Assembly (NCBI GenBank): GCA_935421135.1
Contig: OW285189.1
Coordinates: forward strand, 11,801,072 to 11,865,071
From: Bugulina stolonifera
Lineage: Eukaryota; Bryozoa; Gymnolaemata; Cheilostomatida; Bugulidae
Direction: 5' to 3'
Length of the DNA stretch: 64,000 nucleotides
Shown here: piece after piece, positions 1 through 12,300 of the stretch
How positions within the stretch are numbered: the stretch's first letter is position 1
Layout of the letters: each line of letters opens with the position of its first letter
Position numbers and translations under genes: made by a program
The notes under the pieces: generated by a model
Told to the model about the DNA's origin: nothing
The model's database searches: none
The model's input: only the letters and a program-made list of their open reading frames with translations

Positions 1-302
1 GACTCATCCAGAGTTTAAAGCGCATTCCCTCGTGGCTCCGCTGGATGTAGCCCGACCAACCTCACTCTTCAAGACTTCACCAGCGAATAGGACTCGGACC
101 CGGGAACCCGCATGACGAGAAGGTGACAGAAAGCTAAAGCGCACCCATAATTCTCGTGGTTCCGCTGGATGTAGCCCGACCTACGCCGGTTCTTCAACTA
201 AGAACCGACCTCGGATCCAGAATAGATACTCAGTACGCCGTACTAGGCCGACCCGGCTTATCAACTAAAGTAACTTATCCATTACCCAGACAACCTACCG
301 GC

Positions 303-834
303 ATGGACCGAATAAAGGACCTGCTACAGCGGGTGATGTACCAGACAGGACAGGACCCTAACACGCTCACGTACGATGGACGAGAGAACTCTTCATAGAA
401 GAATTCTCCACCATAGCAGAGCGATGCGACTGGAACCCCAGAGCACGTCTCATACGACTAAGAGCCACCCTACAAGTACCTGCACTAGAGTGCGGACGAT
501 TCAGTTCAGTCGACGAGATATTTGCCTGACGGAAGGACCAATATGGAATGACTGCCCGAGAAGCTCGATGGAAGTTATCCGTCTTAGAACAACCCGTTCA
601 TACCTCGCTCAGAAGTCACGCCACCCTCGTCCACAGATTTATGGCAACGGCTTTTGACGGAGCGCCACTTGTATCCTTGGACGAATGGACCCTAGAGAAG
701 TTTTGCCTCACGGTCTGTGATCCCAGTCTACGAAGGTGCTACGCACAAATACAGCCCCACGATTTGGACAACGCTGTCGAAGCCAGGATACTATTCCTAC
801 AGGCCCGCAATAAGGGGACGACCCCTCACTAAGA
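303..834 (+). pseudogene. Family-A gag pseudogene
   Basis: The translation aligns with the intact family-A Gag at 46957-47817: a short N-terminal helix, a YDG..(L/F)FIEEF..IAE segment, a cysteine-gly segment and the C-terminal DLDNAVEAR block. Reading changes from one frame to another near 385-390, where a one-base shift creates a stop, and the rest continues from about 389 to the stop near 834. Gag would form the particle of the retroelement. The frameshift and divergence mark it as dead. Confidence 0.75.
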
Positions 835-904
835 GGAACTCCCGATGACCTCCCCGATGACCTCATCCGGAAAGCTCTCCACATCCTACTACAGCGATAT
901 CAAG

Positions 905-1320
905 AAGAAGCCAGGCCGACGGATACATCAGAACCCGTCTTAGTGGAAGAAACCATTCCCACTAAGGCCACAAGAGGCATCAAACAAAGATGAGGCGGGC
1001 CAGACCCAAACAGTGGCCGCCCCCCTCCTAGGCCGACGTACACATCAGAACCCGTCTTAGTGGATGAACCCATTCCCACTAGGCCTGAAGACAAGAGCAC
1101 CAGCAAAAAACGAGGCGGGCCGGGCCCAATCAGCGGCCGCCCCCTAGGCTGGCGGACACATTAGAACCCGCTTTAGTGGAAGACCCTATATACACTAGGC
1201 CTGAGGAGAAGAATGACAACTTCACCCCAGAAGAACCAAGCACAGCTAGCCGCCCCCCTACCAGGCCGACGGTACACCCAGAATCCGTCCTAGTGGACGA
1301 ACTTATACCCACTAGGCCAA
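905..1320 (+). repeat. 120-bp coding-type minisatellite in retroelement
   Basis: About three to four copies of a roughly 120-bp unit are visible. Its landmarks recur (GAGGCGGGCC at about 992 and 1112; CCCATTCCCACTAGGCC and related forms near 950, 1068 and 1300). Translated, it gives Pro/Arg-rich repeats with a SVLVDE-PTRP core. It occupies the place where the young element's second frame carries its own 35-residue repeats. Confidence 0.7.
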
Positions 1321-1559
1321 GACCAGGCACTGAGCGACTCCATTCAAAGCAGGACACCACAGAAGTGATGAACAATCACCTCCCTAGGCTGAAGGAACGA
1401 CCTAGAAGTTCCACAAAACCCGGCCTGCCCACACAAGGCGCGCCCGGCACGTCCCCAACTCAGGAGGACCACCAGGATTTGGCTATGAACAAGTCTGACA
1501 CTGATCAGCAGCTGAAAATTCTCACAGAAATTCAATGTAACCCGACGGACGACTTGTCG

Positions 1560-1713
1560 TGTAGAGAACTGCCAAACACGTCTTTGGTAGTTCTTTGACT
1601 ACTGGTACCCGTCAATCTTTCATGTAATGAGAAGGCCTAGCACCACTCATAGGCATTTCATTTTGGACTCGGGAGTCATCTCAGGACGACCATACCAAAA
1701 CCCAAAAACCATT
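1560..1713 (+). repeat. 3' end of family-A LTR
   Basis: The sequence from CTTTGGTAGTT through CATGTAATGAGAAGGCCTAG to ACCATTACA recurs at 20045-20175, at 41700-41871 and inverted at 43187-43347. It is therefore the terminal part of a dispersed LTR. Only about 150 bp remain here. Confidence 0.75.
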
Positions 1714-3116
1714 ACAATATAACCATATTAATTAGTAACTAGTTTTAATGTCACACACCTGTATATCTCTAAATCAACATATTCTTGTAAACCAACCTCA
1801 TAAAATACAGTCTTGAAGCTCTGAAACAGACTAAAGTTCTCACAATAAAACAAGTCATACAGTACCAAACAGTATACAAGATTACAGACATCAACTAACA
1901 AAGATAAACCTAATTTATACATAGGAGGGGGGGGGGGGGAGTTTGAAAAACCAAATGTTATACTAAAGATTAATTTACACAAAAACTCCTTTTCAGACAG
2001 AAAGTTTTTGTAGTCTTGTTTCATAGATTTTACTGCCAAAATTGTGATGTTGAAACTGTCTAAAATTACCAAATATAAATATTTTGATCATTACCAGGGT
2101 ATAATAAATGTTGTTTATCTCGTTTTTGTTTTTATGGTGGTGCCACTAAAATTGGTGGTTGCTTTCTGTTACTCATCTTTCTTCTATCATTACCAAATAA
2201 AGAAATAGAGATGTATTGACCATTTGACCATTACCAAATATGGAGACAAAGATATGTTGACTATTTGACCGGCAAGCTGGATAATTACCAAAGGAAAAAA
2301 TAAGTGTTTTTGCTCAAGGTGTTTTTATGGTGGTGTTTCTAAAGTTAACTGTTTTCTTGGCGTCGTGAACTTCTGTTTACTCATCTATCTTGCTGTAGAA
2401 ATCAGCATTCTAAAAATATATATCTTTTTATGACAACCTGTAATCTATGAATATAAGGTATTATTATACAATAAAGTATTGATAAATTAGCCATGTTAAT
2501 TCCATCACCAATATGCACATTATCTGTTTGTATATGACTGTGACAGTAGGCTTATACCCTAGTTAACTCTGTTCGGTGCAATATTGCACAATCTGATGCA
2601 GAGTTAGGTCCAAGTCGACTTGCAAGTCAACAAGTCAAGTCATTTCTAAAATTTTGGAGGCAAGTCAAGTCAGTGCTGCCTCAAGTCAAGTCAAGTCAAG
2701 TCAGACGTCATGCAAGTCACAAGTCGAGTCAAAGTCGACTTGTCTACTTGCAAGTCGAAATTCAAGTCAAGTGGAAGACAACTTCAAAAATTTTACAATT
2801 TCCAATACATCACTTTTTTCTTTTAGTATACGTTCCAATGCATGAAAAACCACGCCAAGGTGTAGCTTGGTATGTATGTTGTTATACAATTATGGCAACT
2901 AGCCTATATGTGTTAGTAATATTGGCACTATGGTTGAGACCGTACAAAGTTTTAGTCAATGATATATGCTTTGTTTTTTTGTTAAAATGGAAGCAGGAGG
3001 TGTTGTCTTCTTTGTTTAGTTTTTGGTATGTCCTCCTGCTCAATTTCTGCAACCACAATAATGTGCATTGCAGTCTATCAAAACAGTGTATAACTTACCA
3101 CAGTCATAGGTAAGAG
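1714..3116. other. Intergenic stretch without gene
   Basis: Nothing with coding character is seen. It holds a short poly-G run near 1925, AT-rich unique sequence, and a cluster of CAAGTC-type simple repeats at 2588-2790. The CPT2 copy A promoter should lie toward its right end, but no promoter motif can be picked with confidence. Confidence 0.5.
2588..2790. repeat. CAAGTC-type simple repeat cluster
   Basis: Imperfect iterations of CAAGT / AAGTCGACTTG fill this interval. Similar sequence recurs near 54570-54620, and degenerate forms occur near 31600-31780 and 21480-21990. It looks like a dispersed simple-sequence family. Confidence 0.6.
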
Positions 3117-3285
3117 CAGTGTTCCAAGTGTGGAGTATACGGTGTGGAAGTGAAACAAATGGGGTGGGTACACGGTGCATGCAATCTTACAGACTAGTAT
3201 TGTATAGCTATCCATGTAATCTTGTAGTAGCTAAGATACATGTATTAGTGAATTACTAAAATGAAAAAAATTATGCCCTTACCTG
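3117..3285 (-). repeat. Partial tRNA-bearing MITE, truncated
   Basis: This begins with a CAGTGTTCCAAGTGTGG terminus and contains the GGTGGGTAC..GGTGCATGCAATCTTACAGA block found in the complete copies at 13079, 18771 and 21103. The tRNA-like part and the far terminus are missing. It ends about 15 bp before the conserved splice acceptor of CPT2 copy A. Confidence 0.6.
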
Positions 3286-3316
3286 ATAACCTTTGCAGTC
3301 ACAGTGTCAAATCAGT

Positions 3317-6300
3317 ATGCAAGCCAGATCAGCCCATTTAGCTGCTTGTAAGGTAAGATTGTTACTGCTTTGCTTGTTATAATTTACATAAACGTTGATC
3401 TTCAATGATGATGTTTTAATGCACAAATTATTTTTGTGCCCCAGGCACACACATGAGCTATTGATCAAAATTAGAAGTTGTCCACCCTTAGGTGATCAAC
3501 TAAGAGAGGACAACTTCTAATTATGATCAATTGCCAGTGAGTGCCTACATTATTTTGTAATACATGCACATCTTGGGGTATAAAATGTAGAATGGATGCA
3601 TAATGAGACAATACTCAGCAGCATGATTGTTAGTTTTGTGAACTTTGTTATTTTAGGGCAGATATGCAGCCAGTGTACCAGTTCGATATCAAAGGTATTT
3701 ATACGTTGGTTACAATATTGGTATCCCTATTCTATGCGACATATCTTGCATGTAATATTTAAAGATACAGCTGTTTACTGCAATAGGTAAACATGGCTGC
3801 ACATTTTGTTTGGTGTTACTTGTAGTGACTATCTGCACAAAAGTATCATACCAACAGATCATTTCCAGGGAAGTTTACCAAGATTACCAATTCCAGATTT
3901 GGAGAAAACTTGTTCCAGATACTTGGACACACAAAGAGCATTCTTACCTTCATCTAAATTTGAACAAACTAAACGCTATGCCGAAGCATTTACAAATGGT
4001 GTTGGAAAAGGTGTGTACGTCTGACTATTTGTAGCTGTTTGTACCGGAGACTCAGAGAGCATAATAATTACAATTATTGCTAAGGACTGTAATTATTATG
4101 CTCTATCCCTTATAATTGGCTGAGGTTACTCAGCATATGTAAGGGGTACAGCTTAACTGATTGTAATTTCAAGATTGTTACAAGGATGCCCTAACTTGAT
4201 TTTTACTGTCATGTTCAGCTAGAGTTGTACCGACCGACAAGCTACCAAGTCAGTAACATACTAGGTATAACTCCAACAACACGTGTGCAATCCCCATGGA
4301 TGATTTCTTGAGAATATGAAGTTGAAAATCAGTAGTGGTAGTGGTAAAAGACGTGAGCGTGACGTAAGAATGAAATGGCGTGAGAGAAAAAGGAGACAAC
4401 TTCAACTAAGGTTACTACCATTAGAAGTCAAACCCCTGTTTGCCCCAGCAGCCAATCAAAAGTTGTATTTCCGTGTAACTCCTCCCTATTATAAGTATTC
4501 TAACATTAGTTAGAGCTGTATTCACGCTTTCACGTCATTTATCTCTCAGGTCATTTCTTATGTATAAGATGCAACAACCAAGTGTTAATCAGTGTTTCTG
4601 TGTAACTGAAGGTCTAAATTGTAATATCAATTTATACAATATGCCATATTATACTGCTTTAGATCTGCAAAGGATGTTGTTGTCTATGGACAAAGCGAAC
4701 AAGCACACCAGCTATGTCACAGGTACCTGGAGGGAAACTTTCTTTTTCTCATAATCTTAGTAAGAAACAAGTACTAAACCCCGACAAGATCCTTCTATTG
4801 TCTATGGTTAGGGTTTGAGATAAGGGCAGACAGCTCCCAAAAGAAAAATAAGACAACTCCTTGATATTACTGACTACCTACATCACTTCTCTATAGTCTA
4901 TATAAATGATCTTATTACAGATTCTGTACTTGTTTCTGGCTCCAATTTCTATCCTTTACCTATCCTTGCTACTGTTTACATTTCTACAAAATAGCTTATG
5001 AATTTATTTAAAAATACAACATATAGAAGAAAATGGCCAAACCCACTGACACAAAGGAGCTTGTTGTGCTATCATCAGGCAGTATAATCACTTAAGGGTG
5101 TTTCACATAGCCCTACAACAGCCTGGAATCGTATTTCTAAATGCGAACTGCAATAAAACATTTGCCAGATAAGTTAGGGAGGGGAGAGTCTCAGATGTTG
5201 AGTCTTGGACTGTTGTAGAGCTGTGTAAACCAGTCTTTAGTCTGGGTAATCCTGTTCCTCTGTATTTCTACTATTGGAATATGAGATAATAATAATCTCT
5301 AGTAGAAACTAGTTTAGTTATTGACAGATAAGGCGTATTTGGAAACTGTACTGGTTCATATAGCACTGGTCTAACTATCCGAATACAACTTGAGCGTTCA
5401 GGCATGACTAGTGCTTGCTCTGAAAGGGAATCTCCTCGCTAAATGAATATACTTGTTTTTATATTATTATTATTGCCAGGCACGCCTTGCCTTGCGTTAT
5501 AACTAGCGCTATATTATTGAATAAAATATATTGTTATTGCCGCAGATTGCCATTTATAAGCTTGCACGGTGCAATATCCGAATATGCCTATTGTAGCTGT
5601 AGTTAGGGGTTAGACAACTCCTTATAATTACCTAGTTACACCTTATAGGTCTACCTACCTGTACCCAGTGATGCAGTACATTTTCTAGCTCTTGGTTTTT
5701 TACACTATCCTTTTGAAATTCATCTCTCTTGTGGTTCTGATACTACATGTATTTGTACTCTATGACTCTACTTAATGTTTGCAATCATGCAATTATTATA
5801 ATACATGTACAGTAAAATTATGCGAAGTGCAATACTACATTTATGTACATGCACATGTAGGTGCATAAAACAGTGATGTCTGTCTGTAGATGCAATTGTT
5901 TTTAAACTCTGGTTTTTATGGTCGAATTGTGATTGTTCAAGTTACAAGTTTCGGTTGTAAGAAAATTTCAATTTTCTGATCATTTTATTGATTTTAATAT
6001 TTAAATTAGTAGACTTCTATGGATTTCACTAGTTTTTAATTTGAGTGTAATTATTTTACATACCCAAAACAGCATGGCTTAGTTATCAGGAAGGTTAATG
6101 ATGACACTTGTCCAATAGTAGGTATCCTGACACTGATGAACCAGAGATATGAGACCCGTCTATTTTACTATTTCAGGCTCCGTGTTTGATACATTTCTAA
6201 AGTGCAGAATGCCATCGGCAATCTACTGCCAACCTTTCACTTCGTTTAAACCAGCTCCTCGTCCTGAGCTCAACAACCAGGTAAACATCTTGCTCATAAT

Positions 6301-9300
6301 ACATATTGCTTTTTCTTAGTCTTTGGCGTACAATGCATTTACAGAATGCTAACTACATGTACATGACTGTCGTCTTCTTGTCATCAACAGCTAGTAAGGG
6401 CCACTAACTTAGTCATATCATCTTTGAAATACTGCAAGACATTAAGAGCCAATATTCTAGAACCAGAAATAATTCATCGAGACCCCAAGAAGAGTGACAC
6501 CGAACAGTTTAGGAAGTTTGTCAGGTTTGTGTTTTCCTCTAAAGTTCTTCTAAATTCTGTATCTGTTCAGCCCTAGTTATATAAATCTCTATGTTAGGGG
6601 GTTTGGCCATTTTTTTATATAATGATGTATTTTTAGCAAGGAAATTATTTTTGAGCAGTCAGAGACTTGTTTCAAATCTATGAAAATACCAGTCTCTGAC
6701 TGGGGTTTGAACGCGGGGCCTCTATGGCACCTAATTGCCTAGCACAGTGAACAGAACACTTTCCTTTCCTTAGGTGCCGTAGAGGCAGGTGTATGAAGGC
6801 GTGTATTCAAAAGGGTACGTTCTAACTCCAGTACTGAGTGCACCCCATCTATCTTGTTTGAGGTCCGATCCGTTGGAACCTGTGCTAGTGCGCAAAGCCT
6901 AAGAACCTAAACCCTCAATGCAGGTGGGTTCTTTTCTAAACTGTTCGATTTATAGTTTCTAGTTGATGTGCGCAAGCTCTAAGCCTTACTCCCTCCTCCA
7001 AACACGAGTGGGATGTCAAACATTGCGGGCGGGTGCTTGGGCCCTAGAGGCAACTTTTGCATTCTGGTTAGTAGATTGTTGAATGCTGTTCAATAAAGAA
7101 CTGTCTACTCCTGAATTATACAGTCCCCTACTGTTTCCTGCTTGCAGTAAGTTATAAGCACCCTCTGGACTTGGGTTCTCAAGTTTAGTCCTAAAACTTC
7201 TCCAGGGCGGTAGCTTGGGACCAACATCCCTCCAGCCACTGGCACCTCTCTGATTCACCCTGTATTGAGTCAGTCAGTTAGTCATTATTGGTCGTAAGAG
7301 TCGTTCTCTGACCTCCCACGTGTGCCTTGCTGCCCTGGCTGACCTCCAAACAGGACACTACGATATATAAAGGCCTGCTGGGCCTCTTTTCTTCTCCCAC
7401 AGTGCTCTGGCTGATATGTTGTGTGGCTGAACTCCCCCCCCCCACTCAGCCAGACATAACAACATTTTGTTATTCATGGTATTTATGTTACAGATATACA
7501 TATTTAGTCAGTTGTATATGTTTCACGTTATCGTCATTACAAACATGACTGTTATGTTATCCCTCATCGATTAGCAGATTTCTTACAAAATGAATAAGAA
7601 CAACTTCCATTCTACTTCGAATCAAACTGGTTGTAAGGAGCAGCCATTTCATTAACTGCATCAAGTTATGTGACAAGTCATGTGATGTGGCCTAATGGAA
7701 TTGCCTTCTTTTTATAAACCCATGATGTGCTCCATACCCATGACTCATATTTATGATTGATTAGCCATGTACACTGTAGCAGCAGAAGCATGCTGCTCTA
7801 AATTTCGTGATTGTCTGATCAAAGTTGCTCGTGTATATATAATGGCCTAGTGTCTATTCTCATTGAAGAGTTTTCAGGAAAATACATTTTCTTTGAATGT
7901 TGCTACCATTTGTTACAGACTGTTGCCTAAAGCTATATCGTGCTATGGAGCTTACTCGTTTAAAGCGTACCCTTTGGACATGAGCCAACTTTCTAATCTA
8001 TTTAATTCTACAAGAATACCTCAGTAAGTGTCATCATGGTGTGTGTCCCTCCATTGTATACCAAGCGTGTATGCAGGCATGTGGCTAAGGTAGGTGGATA
8101 AATTGAGAGGGAACCGGGAACAAACATGAGAGTTCAAAACTAAAAATTCCACATCAAGTGTTTTTCCATGGTTATTGACCGTTGCTGATTTACGTAGAAT
8201 TCGGACCATGTACATGTATGCGTATATCGTCATAGAAATGGTTAGTAACACATGATAATCATGGCACCTGTAAACTGTAATACACCATGTTAGAATTTGT
8301 GTACATTTATGTATAATAGACAAGGTAGAGACAGACTGTATAAGAATGAGAAAGCTAGACATCTACTAGTACTGAGGAATGGTAACATGTATACATTTGA
8401 CTGTTTTGACCAGAATGGTAAGCTCTACTCACACTTCATATTCACTTTTCTTGTTTGCCTAATAGCTGTCTGTTGTATTAGTGAGGACTACATTGTACAT
8501 TGTACACGTGTTCAATTGATTACTGATTAACATTTTAGAGTGACTATTGCATAGCTTGGGTAGCGAGTGATTTATCACAGGTTTGGATCAATTCACTCGC
8601 CAGACATCAGGGAATCTTGGTTGTGAAAAAAAAATCGTGAACAAATAATATTGAGTATTTTCCAGCATGTGCATAATAGGTTATTTAATAACAAGCATAT
8701 ATTATAATGTGTTATATAATCACTGTTTTCTGACGTCTACTTTTGGCTCACTTGTATAGTTGGTTCTCTACCAGTTGTAGTGAATGCTAAATAGTTACTT
8801 ACTAGTGCTAATGTGAGTAATGAATCATTAAATCATTATTACTTCATGAATCTACTAGTTCATTCACATGCCATCTCTTGTAACTTTGTAAACAGTCTCA
8901 ATGCATTAATTTATGATTTTTATGCCCAGGAATTAAAATTGTGATGGTTTCGTCCTTCGTGCAGCACACCCTCCAAAATACATGCAAGACATGTATACAG
9001 ATACAGAAATTGCAGTAAAGTGGTTGATATTTTAGTTTAGATGAGGGGCGTATACCTCTGGGACGCAGAGAGGTCCTAGTGATAAACATCACCTGTTTAG
9101 GATACTGATAGGTCAGCAACCACTTAGGGCAAGGGATAGACGAAACCACATCCTAATGTAACACCATTTTCTGTTACAGGAGACATACTTCCAGTATCTC
9201 AGATCATGTCAAATATTAAATATATTCTGGAAGATCAATCTGGCCGACCCTCTCATCCTATTGGTTACCTTCCTACACAGAACAGAGATGTGTGGGCACA

Positions 9301-12300
9301 GGCTAGAGACCATCTCTTAGTTAGTGGTATGTTATTTACACTGCTAATGATTGATTATATTTATTATCTAGGCATTTACTACTACCATTGAGATTGTCAA
9401 TTTTTGAGATTATTAGCATATTATTGTTGCATATTTCATCAAGGTAGTCAAAGGCTAGCTAAAAAAGACAAAAGAACCTTAATCACCCTAATATGTTCAG
9501 CTTATTGATGATAGAATTGATGACCTGCTCACTGTACACACTTAGCCACTGGACACAGTCCAGTAGACTGTCTAATAATGCTCTCCCATCTCTAGGTAAT
9601 AGTAGCCAGTTAGACCTTGTGGATACTGCACTCTTCTCTCTCTCCCTGGACTCTGAACATCCTGAGGACCCAGCTACCTTGGCTAAACAATACCTGTATG
9701 GAGATGCTGCTGACAGGTGATATATCAATATTCATCTAGTTGCATAACACAGCATTCATAATAATATTATATACATGTAGATGATGAATGACAAAAGTAG
9801 TACTAGACACATTTCAGTTTATTTTGTTCTCCAAGGGTAGCAATAAATCACCTGGTTGGGAGATTTATCACGGCGATAAATCCCCACAACAAAATTCTCC
9901 CAATGTAAATACAAAATCTCCAGGATTATTTATCTGGAGCTTTGTGGTCAAGATACAACATATTATATCTAAATCTTCAGCTATAAATCGCCTGAATGGG
10001 TTCATGATCCATTCAGGCCGCCAGAATAAATCTCTCAGTGTAAATATAAATTTCAGGATATTTTGTAATTTTAGAAATCTTGTACTTTCATTGAATGATT
10101 GTTGTTGAGGTGATAAATCGCCAGAATAAATTGCCCAGTGTAACCTCCCCATAATATTGTAATGCGACACACGACTACCGGTGATACAGCTATCATAATC
10201 AGAGGAAAATAAGTGATAGGAAACCACTGTTTGCATAGCTAAACAACAAAAGCATGCTACCTTGACATTAGATGTGTGAAGGATATGATAACTACGGTAG
10301 ATTTACATGTAGAAACAAATATATTCTTGTCTTAACGCTCTAGATGCATTTGACACACATGTTAAGCTCACAAATGAACTGGAATTCGACACTAAAATGC
10401 AATTTTTAGATATTTTGATAAACAAAAGCATGATCAGCATAGAAACAAAAGTATGATCTATAGGAAACCCGAAACATATACCAATGGAATGCTTTTCATC
10501 ATATAAATATAAAATATTCACACTGAACGCTGTCATTACATGCTTCAATAGTACATACCAGAGAAAGAACTAGAACATCAAAGCCAATTTTAGAAATGAA
10601 CACAAGTGCCCAGCAAGAATCACCGAGAAAGCAATAAAAAGAAATAGACCCAAGTACCCAAAAATAGAAAACTAGAATAAGAATAGAATTAGGAATTAAT
10701 ACCATAGATCAACAACCAGACAGCACAATACCTACATCTATGCTAACACTGCCCTTCAAAGGTAATACATGACAATGAAAGGGAAACATTGAAAAAACAC
10801 TTAGAGGTGAAGTAAATAATTGAAAAATGTCATGGAGTAGAAGGGTGGGGAGGAGGCTTGTCTTTACTCAAGTTCAGCTAGGCCCTTGTATAGATACTGT
10901 TAGCCTAAGCAGTAAGATGTTACTTTATCGGCAGCCTACAAGCAACTGGGGCAAACAGTGAAAAATGTGCTACTTATATACTAAAAATGCTTCGGGACCA
11001 AAGTCAAAGCTTACATAACTTATCAGAGTTATTTGGGTTATTTACAGTTCAGACTCAAATACATGTACATGTAGCTGTGTTTGGCAATTGAGTAGTGCAT
11101 TGATTACAGATTCATTAAAGACGAGGCTCTTTCTCTTTTTGCTCCCGATGGTACCTGCAGTGTGTTCTATCAATTCTATGTACGCGTACTTTCAGCTGTT
11201 CTGCTGTTCAGGAGTTATTTCATGAGTTGAATACAAAGTGTTCTGAGATGTCATTGACGGCTCGACCACAAATTTTTAAATTATTGATGAGCTGTTGCTC
11301 CCTTTTCATCCTTATGACTCTTCCACACATATTTCTCATTTCTGCAGATGGTGTGACAAAAGTCTCTCCCTGTTTATCACGCCACAAGGTGGAACTAATG
11401 TTAGTTTCGAACATTCCTGGGGTGATGGTCTTGCCGTTATGAGCTACTGTAATGCCATATTTAACGACTCTAATAATAACCCTGCAGCTGTTAGTAGTGA
11501 GGTGGCTACAGCAGAACCTCAAGTAATTAAACTAGGTAAGCTACACTAATAGTTTAGTGTTACACTGATTTATATCAATGCCAGTGTATTTTGTCTACTA
11601 TTTACCTCGTTGCATACCATAATGATATGGTTATGGGTTGTATTTTGATGCTAGTAGTGAGACGCACCAACTCTATTTGTACAATGTGTGTGCCTGAGTA
11701 CTTACATGTAAGTACTGTATATATCTGTTCATGTTAGTGTTTTCCACTATAATACAATTGGCCAGTAATGGCTGTTATAATATAAACTTGATCATTGTAT
11801 AGGGCTGTAGAAGAAAACAAGGGGCTTTCTGCAGTTGTTGAATTTAGGGCGTAGTTTGGTAATATTGATGTCACTTTCTAGAAATTTATCACCGCCAAAT
11901 TTTCAGGGTAGTTCATAGTACCCTGGCACTCGAAAATTTACAAAGTTTTTTGGGTCATGAACATCTACTTCTTGTTATTTCTGAATCTACTAGAAGCATA
12001 GCCTTGAGAATCTGTGTGCATTCCTTGTGTTGGGCTGAAATGATCATCTGTTGAAATCAAGGCCATATCTCCAACGGTTGCTGGGTTCCAGCTTGTTGAA
12101 GTTGTTTGATTGCTATGTTTTGTCTTGTAGCTTCAGTTTTGTTAGGAGACCCCTAAGCTAAGGTTGAATAGTTGAGTAGCTGTTGTACATGTACTATCAC
12201 TTGTAGAGTTCAATCTAAGTGACACCAACAAGGCTGACATTGATGCTGCTAAAGCCAATCACAGTGAGACTACAAGTAAACTTTCTCTGAAACTCTTCAA

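Larger units (their letters stand above)
1..1713 (+). mobile_element. Decayed family-A LTR retrotransposon, 5' end off window
   Basis: The leader at about 120-210 matches, in inverse orientation, the leader of the young family-A element at about 47990-48070. It is followed by a frameshifted gag, a proline-rich repeat region, and an LTR terminus ending in AAACCATTACA at about 1713. Most of the second reading frame and most of the 3' LTR are missing. The leader is partly duplicated, since the same roughly 30-nt block occurs near 31 and near 154. The copy is old and cannot be functional. Confidence 0.8.

Noticed and set aside
7016..7258. 80-codon minus-strand frame
   Set aside because: Intronic, no recognisable motif, and lies in repeat-like sequence.
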